In this document: one piece after another, positions 1-11,465 of the stretch | How positions within the stretch are numbered: the first letter of the stretch is position 1 | Layout of the letters: every line of letters begins with the position of its first letter | Source: Amborella trichopoda | Lineage: Eukaryota; Streptophyta; Magnoliopsida; Amborellales; Amborellaceae | Assembly (NCBI RefSeq): GCF_000471905.2 | Contig: NW_006499912.1 | Span: 4,021,541 to 4,085,540 of the forward strand | Direction of reading: 5' to 3' | DNA: 64,000 nucleotides | Program-made: the position numbers and the translations under genes | Notes under the pieces: generated by a model | The model's database searches: none | Seen by the model: the letters and a program-made list of their open reading frames with translations, nothing else | What the model was told of the DNA's origin: nothing

Positions 1-341
1 AGGTGCACCTTCAAACTTTATCATGGTATATAATTTTGAAGTAAAATGTTCTTAGGATTATCTCAAAATCCAATTTTATATCTAATTATAAAATTGTAAA
101 TTTAAAAAATGGTTAAAATCAAGTAGATCTATAAACATATGAAAATCTTGAAAATGGACGGTGTAGATAATATATTGTAAAATACACTATTTCTGAGAAT
201 TAAAATCTTTTTATTTTTCATGGTCATACGTCTCAATGTCGAGATGATCAATCGAAGGTTTTTCAACATTAAAACTACCTTTTCCGATGGATTTTTGAGG
301 TGCATCCGTAGTTCTACATTACATCCTTATATAAACTTTTT
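1..341 (-). mobile_element. MITE-A copy cut by the window edge
   Basis: Very close to the copy at 15787-16157 along its whole length (shared ATCATGGTATATAATTTTGA near the start). Ends ATATAAACTTTTTC; the other terminus is outside the window. Confidence 0.8.
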
Positions 342-639
342 CATATATATATATATATATATATTACAATAATTATTATAAAATTTATTAAATTTTTATC
401 TAAACCTATACGGCAGGTCAAGTCTGGATCCAATAACCTGCACGTGAGGTACCTCCAAGTTGGATCTAGATCTAATTGGGACACAATCCGTTCAGCGGCC
501 CGGATCAGACCCGAGCCATTGACACCTCTATTTGGGCTTGAGCTAGGGCGCACATAGTGCCCCCTCTAGGGGAACCAAAATTATTTTTTCAAAGATGCTC
601 ACAATATAGAGATAGGAACTTTATTTCGCCACTGGAAAT
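342..639. other. Intergenic: (AT)n tract and a GC-richer patch
   Basis: A run of about 11 AT units at 342-364 is followed by degraded sequence. From about 410 to 560 the composition is richer in GC (GGGTCTGATCCGGGCC-like words on the minus strand). No gene is recognised. Confidence 0.6.
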
Positions 640-1024
640 ATGGCGCACTTATAAAATTTACTTAGAGATGTTGTTTCGGTATCGAAAACCTTAAGATGGC
701 TCAAAAATCTCTTTTCATACTCAATTATAAAATTTAAAATTTCAAAAATTGTACAATTCGAGTAAATCAAGAAATACTTGAAAATCTTTAAAATAGACGG
801 TCTAGATAACTTGTTACAAGATGCACTACCTTTATGACTCGAAATTCTTTTTTTTTTTCTTCATGTCCAATCATCTCGATGTCAAGATGATCAGTTGGAG
901 GGCTGTCCAACTCTAGAACAGTCTCCTATAGGATTTATGAGGCTCACCTTACTTCAACAATAGGATTTATGAGGCTCACCTTACTTCAACAATATAAGGT
1001 TGCAATTATATATAAACTTTTTCC
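640..1024 (-). mobile_element. MITE-A copy with internal 32-bp duplication
   Basis: Contains the core words TTACAAGATGCACTA, CATCTCGATGTCAAGATGAT and the end ATATAAACTTTTTCC. A 32-bp segment beginning TAGGATTTATGAGGCTCACC is repeated at 929 and 961. The left boundary is approximate. Confidence 0.7.
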
Positions 1025-2105
1025 AATCCACATAAGACTTCCAAAAAAAACAAAACAAAACAAAACAAACAAAAACAAACATTAACACCATTTTATTTTA
1101 TTAATGAGAAATATGCAGCGAGCGATGCATGAGGGAAAGAGTGAAAAGAGAATGAAACGAGGAAAAGAAAAAGAGGAAAAAACAAAGAAGAAAATAGAAT
1201 GAGAAAGACAGAACATTAACAATGTTTTATGGCAGGGTATACGAGTTTCTGTAGACCATAATTTGTCACCCAATTCTAATACTTCAAGGTTTGAAATTCG
1301 AGCAAATTGGAAAATTGTTAAAATACAAAGAGAGCTCGTTCATAGGGCTTTTAGTGAGCAGGGTGTATATGATGCTCCTGCAGGAGCATAGTGTATATTA
1401 TTTCCTGGGTCAAATGGCCCGGAATGGTTTTTCAATCTGAAATTTAAGTACCATATTGGAATCACTTGATTATTATTCTCAAAAGAAAAAATTAAATTTT
1501 GGATTGTCTAATCCTATATTTTACTCTTTAAAAATTGGACCGTCTCTATTCAAGTTTTAAACATTATTATTTCAAGCACATAGGGGCTCAATTAGGAAAT
1601 GTTTTTATTAAAGTTAATCTATGAGTTGAAAATATTACATCCACAAATTGGGGTACCAAAATTATTTCTAGCTTTACCCGAGGAAGTAAACTGATGTACC
1701 ATTCTATGGGTGCATAATATTGGAATGGTCAAAGAGGAAGATTTTCTAGACATGCTCCCTCACACGGTCTTTACGAGTACAACTGGGAACTGTGGAAGTG
1801 GATTTTGACCTTTCCTTTTTCCTATTTATATTATACTTTGGGAAAGTTAACTAATTCTCAATTTTTTTTTTAATTTAAAAAAAGAATAAAATTTGATTTT
1901 TATGTCTCATTTTTTATCTAGTATTTCAATTTTATCTTTTCTCCATACATTGGATTGAGCTTAAATTTTGGGTGTCCATATTTCTCATCACACATACGTA
2001 ATATGCATATAAAATAATTTTTGAATAAATAAAATAGTAAAAATAAACAAAACATCCCTAAAAATTTTTTTGACATTTCCATAATTTTATTTTTATCAAA
2101 TTTTT
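1025..2105. other. Intergenic, nothing recognised
   Basis: A (CAAAA)n-like tract at about 1047-1080, then AT-rich sequence without coding similarity. A perfect short palindrome, ATGCTCCTGCAGGAGCAT, lies near 1372. Confidence 0.6.
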
Positions 2106-2114
2106 TATATTTTA

Positions 2115-2957
2115 GAAAAATTATCACAAATATGCCTTAATTTTTCGTTTATTTAGAAAAAACCCTCAACTTTCATAAATGTTGCCTACACCATTTTTCT
2201 TTAATTTTGGGTGTTTTTTACCAACTAACTTTCATGTTAGTCATATTACCATGAAGCACAATTACGGTACTTTAAATACTGTAAAAACCAACTCATATTA
2301 TAACTTATGTTATACGGTATTTTATATACCGAGTTAAAATATTATTACGGCACTCGAAATGCCGTAAACCCCTTTCTCATTTACGATTTTGTTTATACTT
2401 ATATCTTTCATCTCTCTAATTCTTTTTAATATTTATCTCTTCTTTCTCTCTCTAATTCTTTTTTATCTCTTCTTTCTCTCTCCAATGAGATTTGTATAAC
2501 AATGTGTGTGTACCTTACCCTCCCCTATAAAAACTCCCTTCAACCCCATCCCCTATGAAAATTAAACAGAGTAAGATTTTTTTCATATTGGTATCACATA
2601 TATTGAGTTGATGAAGTAAGTAGAGAGTGTAAGAGAGTTAAAGAAAGAAAGAAGAGATAAAAAAATTATAGAAAGAGAAAGAAGCAATAAATATTAAAAA
2701 GATTTAGAGAGAGAAAGAAGAGATAAATATAAAAAGAATTAGAGAGATGAAAGATAGATATAAATAGAAACGTAAAAGAGAAAATGGTTTATAGCATTTC
2801 GAAATAACGGTGCTTTATGGTAATACGACTATCGTAAAAGTTATTTCAGTAAAAAAATGCCCAAAATTGAAGAAAAAAGGTATTGGCAAGTTTTAATAAA
2901 ATTGAAGGTTTTTTTCTAAATAGACGAAAAATTAATGTATATTTGTGATAATTTCCC
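2115..2957. mobile_element. 843-bp foldback, Mutator-like MITE
   Basis: The ends are GAAAAATTATCACAAATA and, on the other strand, GGGAAATTATCACAAATA. The flanking 9-bp duplication TATATTTTA is exact (2106-2114 and 2958-2966). The arms are complementary far inward: outer arms of about 105 bp, then the CATCTCTCTAATTCTTTT blocks at about 2408-2480 pairing with about 2690-2755. Nearly the whole element can fold into one long hairpin. It has no coding capacity. The 9-bp duplication and long inverted repeats fit the Mutator class; the assignment is inferred. Confidence 0.88.
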
Positions 2958-2983
2958 TATATTTTAAAAATATACATTAACTT

Positions 2984-3116
2984 TAGGATTTGAGATCTTT
3001 TTCTTTTTCATATTCATACATCTCAAAGTTAAGATGATGATCAATTGGAGAGATTTCCAACATTGAGGTGCGTTTTATTTTTATAATATAACGTTGGCAC
3101 CTTATATAAACTTAGA
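2984..3116 (-). mobile_element. MITE-A fragment
   Basis: Retains the CATACATCTCAAAGTTAAGA-ATGATCAATTGGAGAG core and the CCTTATATAAACTT end. The other half is lost next to the foldback element. Confidence 0.6.
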
Positions 3117-3994
3117 TAATATTTTATATTTGAAAAGATGGACGAGAGTTTTTTTTTTAGGTTTTAACTCAACAATTTTTACTTTTCTTTCCTATGAAAT
3201 ACAACCATAACATCTAGGGACATTTTCCATTAACTTTCCAACAACCGTTAAAAAGCATGAGGACAATCCAATCCAAAAAAATCAATGAACCCTACTCTTC
3301 ATCATATTCTCCTAATCTAGTCACTATGAAAATTGTCTTGGTCATGCTTTTGGTCAAAGAATATCCTGTCGAGTTGCCTATTTGGGTCGGTTATATGAAT
3401 TATTGTCCATCATTCTGCTCTATCAAAGGCCATCCCTTCAATGAGGCCAAAAACCACCACATTTTTCTCACTGCTTCCAATGATGCCCATTTGGCCATAT
3501 CTTTTGTTCTTTGTGAGCCTTCTACTTAAACCAACTCGTACCTCCTAACCGTTACTTTCTCTATATGTATATTGTAAAATAACCTCCCTTCTTGTTACTA
3601 GATCCTTCTGGTCCCTTTCTACTCCGCAGTTTGTAGTGTTCAAAGGATACCCTTCAATCGACACCTTTGTCGAAAAATTTTATTAGCAATTAGAGTCCTT
3701 GCAACGATCCTCATGCTTCAACCTGATTTGATGAACATTGTTCACAATGTCTATAATAAGCAAGAATGTAATTCCTTTGGTTATCCCACAATGTTCGTCC
3801 CAAAGCTGCTTGACTAGGGTTTCCTAACATCGGTATTCAATTTGATAGCTCCCAAAGGTAGAGCAACCCAATAAGCCAATCTAAGGTTCCTAATTTATCG
3901 CAGCCTTAGAACCTTATGAAAGTTTTAAATGGCCATCCCTGTACACTGAACCACATTAGCCCAGCATGCCACAGTTGCCATGATTTTAGATTTT
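3117..3994. other. Intergenic, normal composition, no recognised gene
   Basis: A 90-codon open stretch at 3257-3529 (+) has no domain I recognise and no splice context. The region may be an old pseudogene or repeat. Confidence 0.4.
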
Positions 3995-4394
3995 GGAAAA
4001 AATTTATATAGGGTTGCAACCTTATGCTACTGAAGAAGTAAGATGCACTTTAAAAATCTCTTAAAAGAGAGTGTTTCGACCCCTCCAATCGATCATCTCA
4101 ACCGTGAGATGTATGGATAGTAAGAAAACAAGAATTTTAAGTCCTAAAAATAGTGTATCTTGTAACATGTTATCTGGGTCGTCTATTTTTAAGATTTTCA
4201 AGTGTTTATAGATCTGCTTATATATCTGATTGATCTGTACCAATTTTAAAATTTTAAATTTCATAACTAAAGATAAAAATAGATTTTCAAGCCATCATAA
4301 GTTTCCTCACAACCGAACTACATCTCCTAACAAATCTTAGAGATGTACCTTATGTCTAAAATACAAGGATGGTGCCTTATATAAACGTCAACCT
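3995..4394 (+). mobile_element. MITE-A copy
   Basis: Starts GGAAAAAATTTATATAGG and ends ATATAAACGTCAACCT. The flanks TTAGATTTT and TCAGATTTT agree at 8 of 9 positions. Confidence 0.8.
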
Positions 4395-4460
4395 TCAGAT
4401 TTTAGGGCCTCAAATACAACCACATTACCTTCAAAGGTTCTGCAATTTCATGCTTTCAAA

Positions 4461-4591
4461 ATATGCAAAACCAAGATACATGTCAAAGAGGATTACCAAT
4501 ATTTCCAAAAGGCATAACAAGAGACAATATGCAAAACCAGATACATGTCAAAGAGGATTACCAATATTTCCAAAAGGCATAACAAGAGACT
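4461..4591. repeat. 66-bp tandem duplication
   Basis: ATATGCAAAACCAAGATACA begins a unit at 4461 that is repeated, with one base lost, at 4527. Confidence 0.88.
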
Positions 4592-5686
4592 AAAATTGTG
4601 TAATAACAAACCTCTCCTCCTTAGTCTATCTACAGTAAGTAATCTAGCTAACCCAAGAATCCTAAGTAAAATTTTAAATTTTATGAGAAGCAGGTTGGTT
4701 CCATACCTTGGGCTGGCAATAGAGAGAATTTTTAAAACCTATTTAGAGCGATTAGCATTTATGTGCACTTCACTAAGCACCCAAAACCCCATGTGGGTGC
4801 CCAAATGATTTCATTATTTTCAGTTGAAGGGTAGTAAAGTAGTTTGCAACCTCTCCATCAGTCCTGTAAATTGCATTGGGTAGACACCTACCTTATTTTG
4901 GCTAAAGAAATTCCTAGGTGCTCGAACTTTTAGATGAATGTATCCAGACCTAGTCTCCATCCCAAACCTAAAACCTAGTTCTCGTCCCACATAAATACCC
5001 TAGTCCTGCCTAAACTGCTGTAGGGAAGCACAACTAAATAATCTTAAAGCCACTTAATTGACTATAATCTTCCTAGTTAGCTTTATAGCACAAAAACCTT
5101 CCAAATTAGGCTAGACATCTTCCTAGTTAGGTTAAACTCACGAGGAATCCTTAAATCATCCCTTTAGAGTCCAAGCATTATGAGCCCTCTGAAAATCATC
5201 TAAATTGGGCCAAATTTGATTCTAGCTTATAATGGACATCATAATCTTTTCAGCAGACTAAGAATCACTCAAATCGAATATAGGATTTGAAAGTTATAAG
5301 CATAATACCCTCATGTCGACGACACAATACACACTGTTGGTACAGAAATGGTCAGAAAATAGCTAGCAAAGTCAAAACTTAAATCCATTAACTATGGGGT
5401 AGAAACGGCAAACAATGCAGAGCATGTTGTTGGAGATGCGAAGGGCATTGTTATGAGATCGATAGTCCAGATTTGGCTGTCAACTCATGGATTATAGGTA
5501 CATGGCCCTCCACCTTTAAATACCCCTTCAAACCTCTATTTTAGGGTCAAAACACTAAGTTATTGAACAGGCCATGATGTCCACTTTCATTGGTCCGTAA
5601 TTTGACAGAGCCCTGAATCACATTGATTCGAATTTTAACTGATCTTGTTTAGGCTAACATCAAAAGCACAGAGCTTCTCATGTATT
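4592..5686. other. Intergenic, nothing recognised
   Basis: Unique-looking sequence. The word ATCTTCCTAGTTAG recurs at about 5067 and 5108, and no coding pattern stands out. Confidence 0.5.
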
Positions 5687-5753
5687 TCACTTTCGATTTA
5701 CAGAGAATTCTCAAGTGTTTATAGCCAAAATCGAAAGTGAAAGACTTGAGAAT
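5687..5753. repeat. Interleaved inverted repeats (order A-B-A'-B')
   Basis: TCACTTTCGATTT (5687-5699) is perfectly complementary to 5728-5740, and ATTCTCAAGT (5707-5716) to 5744-5753. The pairs overlap, unlike a simple hairpin. Confidence 0.8.
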
Positions 5754-6290
5754 CTCATAGAAAGTTACAGAATTTCATAGAGCTATTTTTCACTAAAAAT
5801 AATTTCAGAGGCCCCTAAAAAGTTACAGAATCAGGGAAGACCCACTGAACCTTTAACAACATGATCGGCATCATTGACAATGTGGTTTACACCGTCGACA
5901 AGACAACTGTACTTGGTATTGTTTTTTCTTCTCTCTTTGAAAGTTTCAGGAGAAGTGTTTCTTCCCATTGGATGCTATATTTTCTCTGTTTGAATTCATC
6001 TTCTGTCATTACATTGGATCAACATCATAGCAGTAACATCATGTTTTAATTCCATTTGGTTGCCATGCTTTTAGTTTGGTCGTGATAATTTCACCACTTA
6101 AATAAGCATGCTCAACCTCCGTTTTAGGTAAATTTTCAGTTGTTTCAAACATTGACGACAATAATTTTTTAAAAGAAATTGCAGAAAAACTAAACTATCT
6201 CAGGGTCTAAACTCCAGTTCCCTCTCAACCACACCACAAGTCATATTTGATGAGTAGGGCGTATTTCATGACACAAATCGTGTTGCAGGC

Positions 6291-6714
6291 CAGTGTTCGC
6301 AATTTTGGCCTATTCAACTCGGAACCAGCAGGTTAGATCGCAACCTGGCCATTTCTGGTTTTAGTGTGTATTTTAAAAAAAATTAAAAATTCATATAAAA
6401 TCTCAAGAAGTAAGGGATTTGTTTGTAATGTGTTGTAAATGGATTTTATTATTTTGGCTAAGGTTGGAAAGTGTTTTGGTCATGAATAATTAGTTTTACA
6501 TTTTCCCATCTTTTTTGAAAACGTTCAAAAATACCTCTAGAAGTGTTTTGTTTGATCATAATTTTTATATTTTTTTAGATTGTTTTATTTCTTTTAACAC
6601 TTTTTTGACCGGCCGAGACTTGTCTGGTTAAGCCAATTGAACCTACCAGTTTACCAATTACTCGGAACTTGCCCTTGGCCAGTTTCCAAGACTGGTTCGA
6701 TTTTTTTAACACTG
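6291..6714 (+). mobile_element. hAT-like MITE-B, copy 1
   Basis: Begins CAGTGTTCGCAATTTTGG and ends AACACTG. The 8-bp target duplication TTGCAGGC is exact (6283-6290 and 6715-6722). The interior is AT-rich, with ACTGG/CCGG-rich ends that appear in two other copies here. The terminal CAGTGTT and 8-bp duplication are typical of hAT elements. Confidence 0.88.
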
Positions 6715-6940
6715 TTGCAGGCTAACTTTTGATTTTAATTTGTTGCTTTCTCTGTCTGTGATTGATACAAGCCACACCACTTCAAGAGTGCTTCTTAACA
6801 CACCATTCTCAAATAAAGTATATCAAACATCCGTTCTCAACTATTTCTAAAGACCCCAAATTGACACTGAAGTCAAGAGGGGTAACTAGCTCGTAGGGGC
6901 AGGACAGTTGGGAGTGTCTTAAGGGTTTCTTAAGGGGTAA

Positions 6941-6979
6941 CTATCAGAGGGCTTTTGAAGGGGAGAATCCCTCTGATAG
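6941..6979. repeat. 11-bp perfect hairpin
   Basis: CTATCAGAGGG pairs with CCCTCTGATAG around a 17-nt loop, inside a GC-richer stretch (about 6.88-7.54 kb) of unknown, possibly transposon, origin. Confidence 0.7.
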
Positions 6980-8100
6980 ACCTTCCTCTAGGAGTACCCT
7001 ATTGCGAATAGAACTTTGAGCTACGTGCAGGAGTCATCTTGGTTTGGGTTTTTGTGGGCATACTGAAACCTAAATGCATTTCAAATATTTCTAATTAAGA
7101 AGCCCCACGTTCAGCTTTAGAGACTAGTGTAAATTTTCAAATATCCTTGTGAGTTATTTGCCGAGCTACTTTGTAGAAAATGTGACAAACCAAGATAAGA
7201 GTGGGGTAGTCCGATATCGAATCAAGTTCATCCTCCAAGTCTAGGTCCAAGACATCAAACCGTCGGACTAAGGGGCACTATCAAAGTGTCCCTTGGTCAT
7301 ATGAAGCCATTATAGCCGGTCAGACCCTGGCCCCTATGACACCATAGTGAGATACCATTATCTCCATATTGATTGGTCAGTCAGCCCCAAAAATGGAACT
7401 GGCGAACATCTAGTCTGCACAGCTAAGAGCACTCTCAATAGCCATGGTGTCAAAGCTGGAATGTTCTCCAAGACCTCGGATTCACGTACCAATCTCATCG
7501 ATGCGGTCACATTAGGACGGGTCCATGATATATAGTAGGTGAGATTGATAGCACTTTAGGTGAACTATAATGCATAATTTTAAAGTATTTTGATTATTTT
7601 ATTTTTTTAAAAAAATTATATATATTATAGGGGCGTGAAGGTGAAAAATATAAATGCCCAAATTTTTGGCTCGACCCAATATATAGAAAAATGGTAAAAT
7701 TGAAACACTTACATATGATGTCAACCATCTGATCAAGATCAAAAAATTGAGAATAATAATGTTCTATTAAACTACAATGTACTGAACTCTTACCACATTA
7801 TTTTCCGTTATCTAGATCATTTACTTTGTTAGACTTACAATAGATGATTAAAATATCATTCCTTTAATGAACATCACCATCTCATCATTGATTACTTTAA
7901 TAAATGAAACCACCAAAAGAAAACTCTGTCCACTTGCCGCCATGGTTGCAAGAATAAAATAGGCCAAATTTTTGGAAATAAATACAAAGATAAAGGTATA
8001 TTCTTATTTATTTCAATAAAAAACTGATCTTATATATAGACTTCCAAGTAAAAGTGGTGGAACCAAAATTTTTCATTCTTTCATTGAGCATACTACACAA
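6980..8100. other. Intergenic, GC-richer then AT-rich
   Basis: From 6980 to about 7540 the sequence is richer in GC and could be the remains of an LTR, but no partner repeat or terminal motif is seen in this window. The rest is AT-rich with no gene. Confidence 0.4.
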
Positions 8101-8573
8101 CAATGTTTGAAAAATCGCACTGGCCTCGGAAATTGGGCAAGGGCCGGTTTTGAATAACCAGTAAACCATCCAGTTCAACTGGTCTAACTGGGTAAGTCCC
8201 GATCAGTCAAAAAAATATTAAAAAATACAAAACAAAATATAAAAATTATATTTAAAGCATGATTAAACAAAGCACATTCAAATGAAGTTGAAAATTAATG
8301 AAAAAAATGGATTCTAAAAATTTGATTTGTGCTCAGGAGTATTTTTAAACCTGTTTAAAATAAATGAAAAAAAGTAAAAATAAGCATTCATCCTAAAACA
8401 CTTTCCAATCTTTGCAAAAAAGATAAAAAAAATTTAAAAATACATTAAAAACAAATCCCTTATTTTTTAAAATTTTACATAAATTTTTTAAAAATACCTA
8501 ACCAGATCACCCAAACCAGCCAAAACCGGAAGTGGCCACTTCCCACTTTAACCGGCCTATATTTCATTCCCTG
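8101..8573 (-). mobile_element. hAT-like MITE-B, copy 2
   Basis: A reverse-oriented relative of the element at 6291. It begins CAATGTTTGAAAAATCGCAC and ends ATTCCCTG. The flanks CTACACAA and CTATGCAA match at 6 of 8 positions. It shares AACAAAGCACATTCAAATG with the copy at 15.2-15.8 kb apart from one base. Confidence 0.75.
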
Positions 8574-9139
8574 CTATGCAATCTCATGAACGGCTCTTTT
8601 AACTTAAGCTTGAGAATTAAATCATCCACTTTAAGCATGTGAACATAATGTGCAAGTAAAGATTGCATAGCCAATTGAAACGTAAAATCAAATTAACCAT
8701 GCGTTTTAACTTTTAAGAAAGAAGACTTTTAAAAGGAAATATTTCAAGCCAACTAATGAAGAGGATCATTTGTTTGGGGATTATAATTTTCCTGATCCCG
8801 GGCTCATCTTGGGCCCTACTACGACTCCAAAATTGTAGCTGGAGCCCACCAGGCCCAGGTCAGGTTCCGGGTAAAGTATATAAATATACAAAAAAAAAAA
8901 TCTAAAAATATATGTTTTAAATGCATAAAAGTATACGCATAAAAGTATATCATAAATCAGTTTCAACCCAAAATTATAAATTTTAGACATTTAAAAATAG
9001 TGTATCCAAATGATTTATGAACTGAAAATCTTAAAAAACGGATGGCCCATTGTGTTACAATATGCAATAGTTTTTAGGACTTCAAGTCCTATAGAAATTT
9101 GGCATAATGAATTTAAGATATTAAATATTTTAAATTTGA

Positions 9140-9372
9140 GATTGCATACAATGAAACCATTTACTTTTAGTACAAAAAAGTCACATTTACTTATGACTAT
9201 TCGATATAAAATCTGATAGTTTTAGTATTTTACAAATTTTGAGAAATTTTTTTTTGAATTTTGAGTTTGGTCAATAGAATAAATGCTACCATCCAAATCT
9301 ACATCCAATGGTCAAGATTAATTGTGGCCACTTTGTACTAAAGGTAAATGGTCTCATTGTATACCTTTCCTT
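9140..9372. mobile_element. Small foldback element
   Basis: CATACAATGAAACCATTTAC (from 9147) is inverted as GTAAATGGTCTCATTGTATA (to 9366), and the pairing continues inward for about 60 bases with mismatches. Confidence 0.6.
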
Positions 9373-9504
9373 AAAATTCTTCCCATCTCTATTGATTTAA
9401 TTTAAAAATAAAACGACAAATGATTTTGAGTTGGAATAATGGAACAAGGTAGATGTTAAATAGTTGAAAAGTGAGTTGTATTTTGATAAATTTCATTCTT
9501 TGCC

Positions 9505-9690
9505 TTTCTATCTATAAATCCATAAATCTCAAGGTTGAGATGATCAATTGGAAGATTTTTTATAGCAGTCTAATATACTGTTCTAAGGGGTTTTGGAGGT
9601 AAAAGTAAAAGGCTATATGTTATATAAGTATTTCACTCTAAAAATGAGAAAATATATATAAAGCGGCAACCTTACTTAAAGAATTAAGGT
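9505..9690 (-). mobile_element. Possible MITE-A fragment
   Basis: The segment CATAAATCTCAAGGTTGAGA followed by TGATCAATTGGAAG resembles the family core. The ends are degraded. Confidence 0.4.
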
Positions 9691-9775
9691 TGCATAATCC
9701 ACAGCATCTGTTTTAGATGAATGTTGTCGATTTGATGTTGTAGAAGAGTACTTTCCCCAGCTTGCATTCCAAAAA

Positions 9776-10166
9776 GGAAAATTATTTGATAGGGCTGTAG
9801 CCCTATCAAAATAAATAAAATCTCATCATATAACTCATCAAAAATTGCAATTTTAGTGTTGAAAAACCTTTAATCAATCATCTCAACTAGAACATTATGA
9901 GTGAAAAAAAATTAAGATTTGAAGTTCTAAAGATAGTGTGTATTGCAACAAACCATCTAGACCATCCATTTCCCCCTAAAAATATGTATTAACGGATCCG
10001 CAAGATCTATACTGTTTTTTTAGTTTCAAATTTTATTTGTCAGTGTTGAAAATTGAATTTAGAGTCATTATGAAGATTTTCAATGCCCAAAATACTTTTC
10101 GGATGAGGATTTGAGGTGAGGCGTTATTTTATTTCCATAAAGCCTAGGCCCTATAGAAACTTATCC
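9776..10166 (+). mobile_element. MITE-A copy
   Basis: Starts GGAAAATTATTTGATAGGGC and ends CTATAGAAACTTATCC. The flanks TTCCAAAAA and TTCAAAAAA agree at 8 of 9 positions. Confidence 0.75.
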
Positions 10167-10342
10167 TTCAAAAAACCTGAATTCTTGAAATGTTGTTGGG
10201 TGACGATGTACCTTTATCAGGTTTACAAGGACGAAAGAAATATTAAATATCTTTTCGGGAAATTTATCAAACCTCTAAGTAATATTTTATTTTATTGGAA
10301 CACTTTAGAAAATTATTTCTACTTAGGATTATGGGATGGGAA

Positions 10343-10726
10343 CGAAAAAGTTTATATAGAGCCGAGACTCTAAACAATCAAATTAGAGCCCACCTCAAAA
10401 TTTCACTAGAAGAGTTTGTTTTGATGTCCAAATATCTTCAAATTGATCATCTCGACATCAAAGATGTAGGGGCATGAGAAAAAAAATGTATTTTAAGTTT
10501 TGGAAATAGTACATCGTGTAATGCATTTTTGGATCGTCATTTTTCAATATTTTCAAATTTTTATAGATCTACTCGATCTACATTGTATTTTAAGTTTTAA
10601 ATTTTATAACTAAAGATGAAAATATATTTTAAGGCAATCACAAAGATTTCCAGTATTGAAACCACATTTCTCGATACTATTTGAAGGTGTGCTTTACTTT
10701 GCCCTCGGCTTTATACAAATTGCACC
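10343..10726 (+). mobile_element. MITE-A copy
   Basis: Close to consensus from GAAAAAGTTTATATAGAGCC to CGGCTTTATACAAATTGCACC. No convincing target duplication is left. Confidence 0.8.
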
Positions 10727-10835
10727 TTTACGTGAATTGTGGTGCAATTTTTTCAATTAAATCAGTATTTTTCATACCCAGATAGGTGGAGTGAATCGTT
10801 CACCCCACATATATGTGTTGGATTGCTGAATCAAC

Positions 10836-11194
10836 TGTTAGAATTCGTGGGCACATACATACACAGACATTGAAAAGAAAATGGAGATAAAAGAAGAGAG
10901 AACATTCAGACCGAAGCCATCCACGAATCTGAAGCCCAAACTAGCTACATCTTCAGATGAATATTTACATCAATAAATACCTCAATATATAGAGGACAAT
11001 CACACAATTACAAAAGATAAATATAGTAAGATTATTGGAAATATAGGTAAATAGTAGGAGGCATTATCACTAAACTAATAACTTTAACTTGGTCTTTTTT
11101 TATCTTCTAGATACCTAATCTTAATTAGAGATATATACCCATTCATTCATAATGATGTATATCAATATGAACCCGAGATATTCATATCACAACA
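10836..11194 (-). repeat. LTR (3' LTR in element sense), short version
   Basis: This 359-bp copy has a single unit of each block that is multiplied in the other LTR. It ends CACAACA next to the polypurine tract. Confidence 0.9.
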
Positions 11195-11201
11195 CTCCCC
11201 C

Positions 11202-11379
11202 TCAAACTCAAGATACTTTGAAACAAAACAGCTGGAGTTTGAACAATACTAGGTTGTCAAAAATGAGTAGTGATCTTCAAATTGATCAGATCAAACTCAA
11301 GATATTTTAAGACAAAACAGCTAGAGTTTGAACAATACTATGTTGCCAAAATCGAGTAGTGATCTTCAAATTTGTCAGA
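11202..11379. repeat. 89-bp tandem duplication next to the polypurine tract
   Basis: TCAAACTCAAGATA starts at 11202 and again at 11291. Both units run through CAAAACAGCT-GAGTTTGAAC and GAGTAGTGATCTTCAAAT with about ten differences. Confidence 0.85.
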
Positions 11380-11465
11380 TTGCTTAAACAGTGGCGAATC
11401 AACAAGCCTCAGGAACAACAGACATCAACAAGCCTCAGGAACCACAGACAGCGTCAAAAACATCC

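Noticed and set aside
3257-3529. A 90-codon reading frame as a small gene
   Set aside because: No domain, promoter or splice evidence; a single frame of this size is expected by chance.
5687-5753. Functional pseudoknot
   Set aside because: A 3-nt linker cannot easily span a 13-bp stem, so I report only the sequence symmetry.
8955-9100. Another MITE-A fragment
   Set aside because: Only weak similarity around GAAAATCTTAAAAAACGGAT and the following TGTTACAATATGCAATAG; below what I would call.
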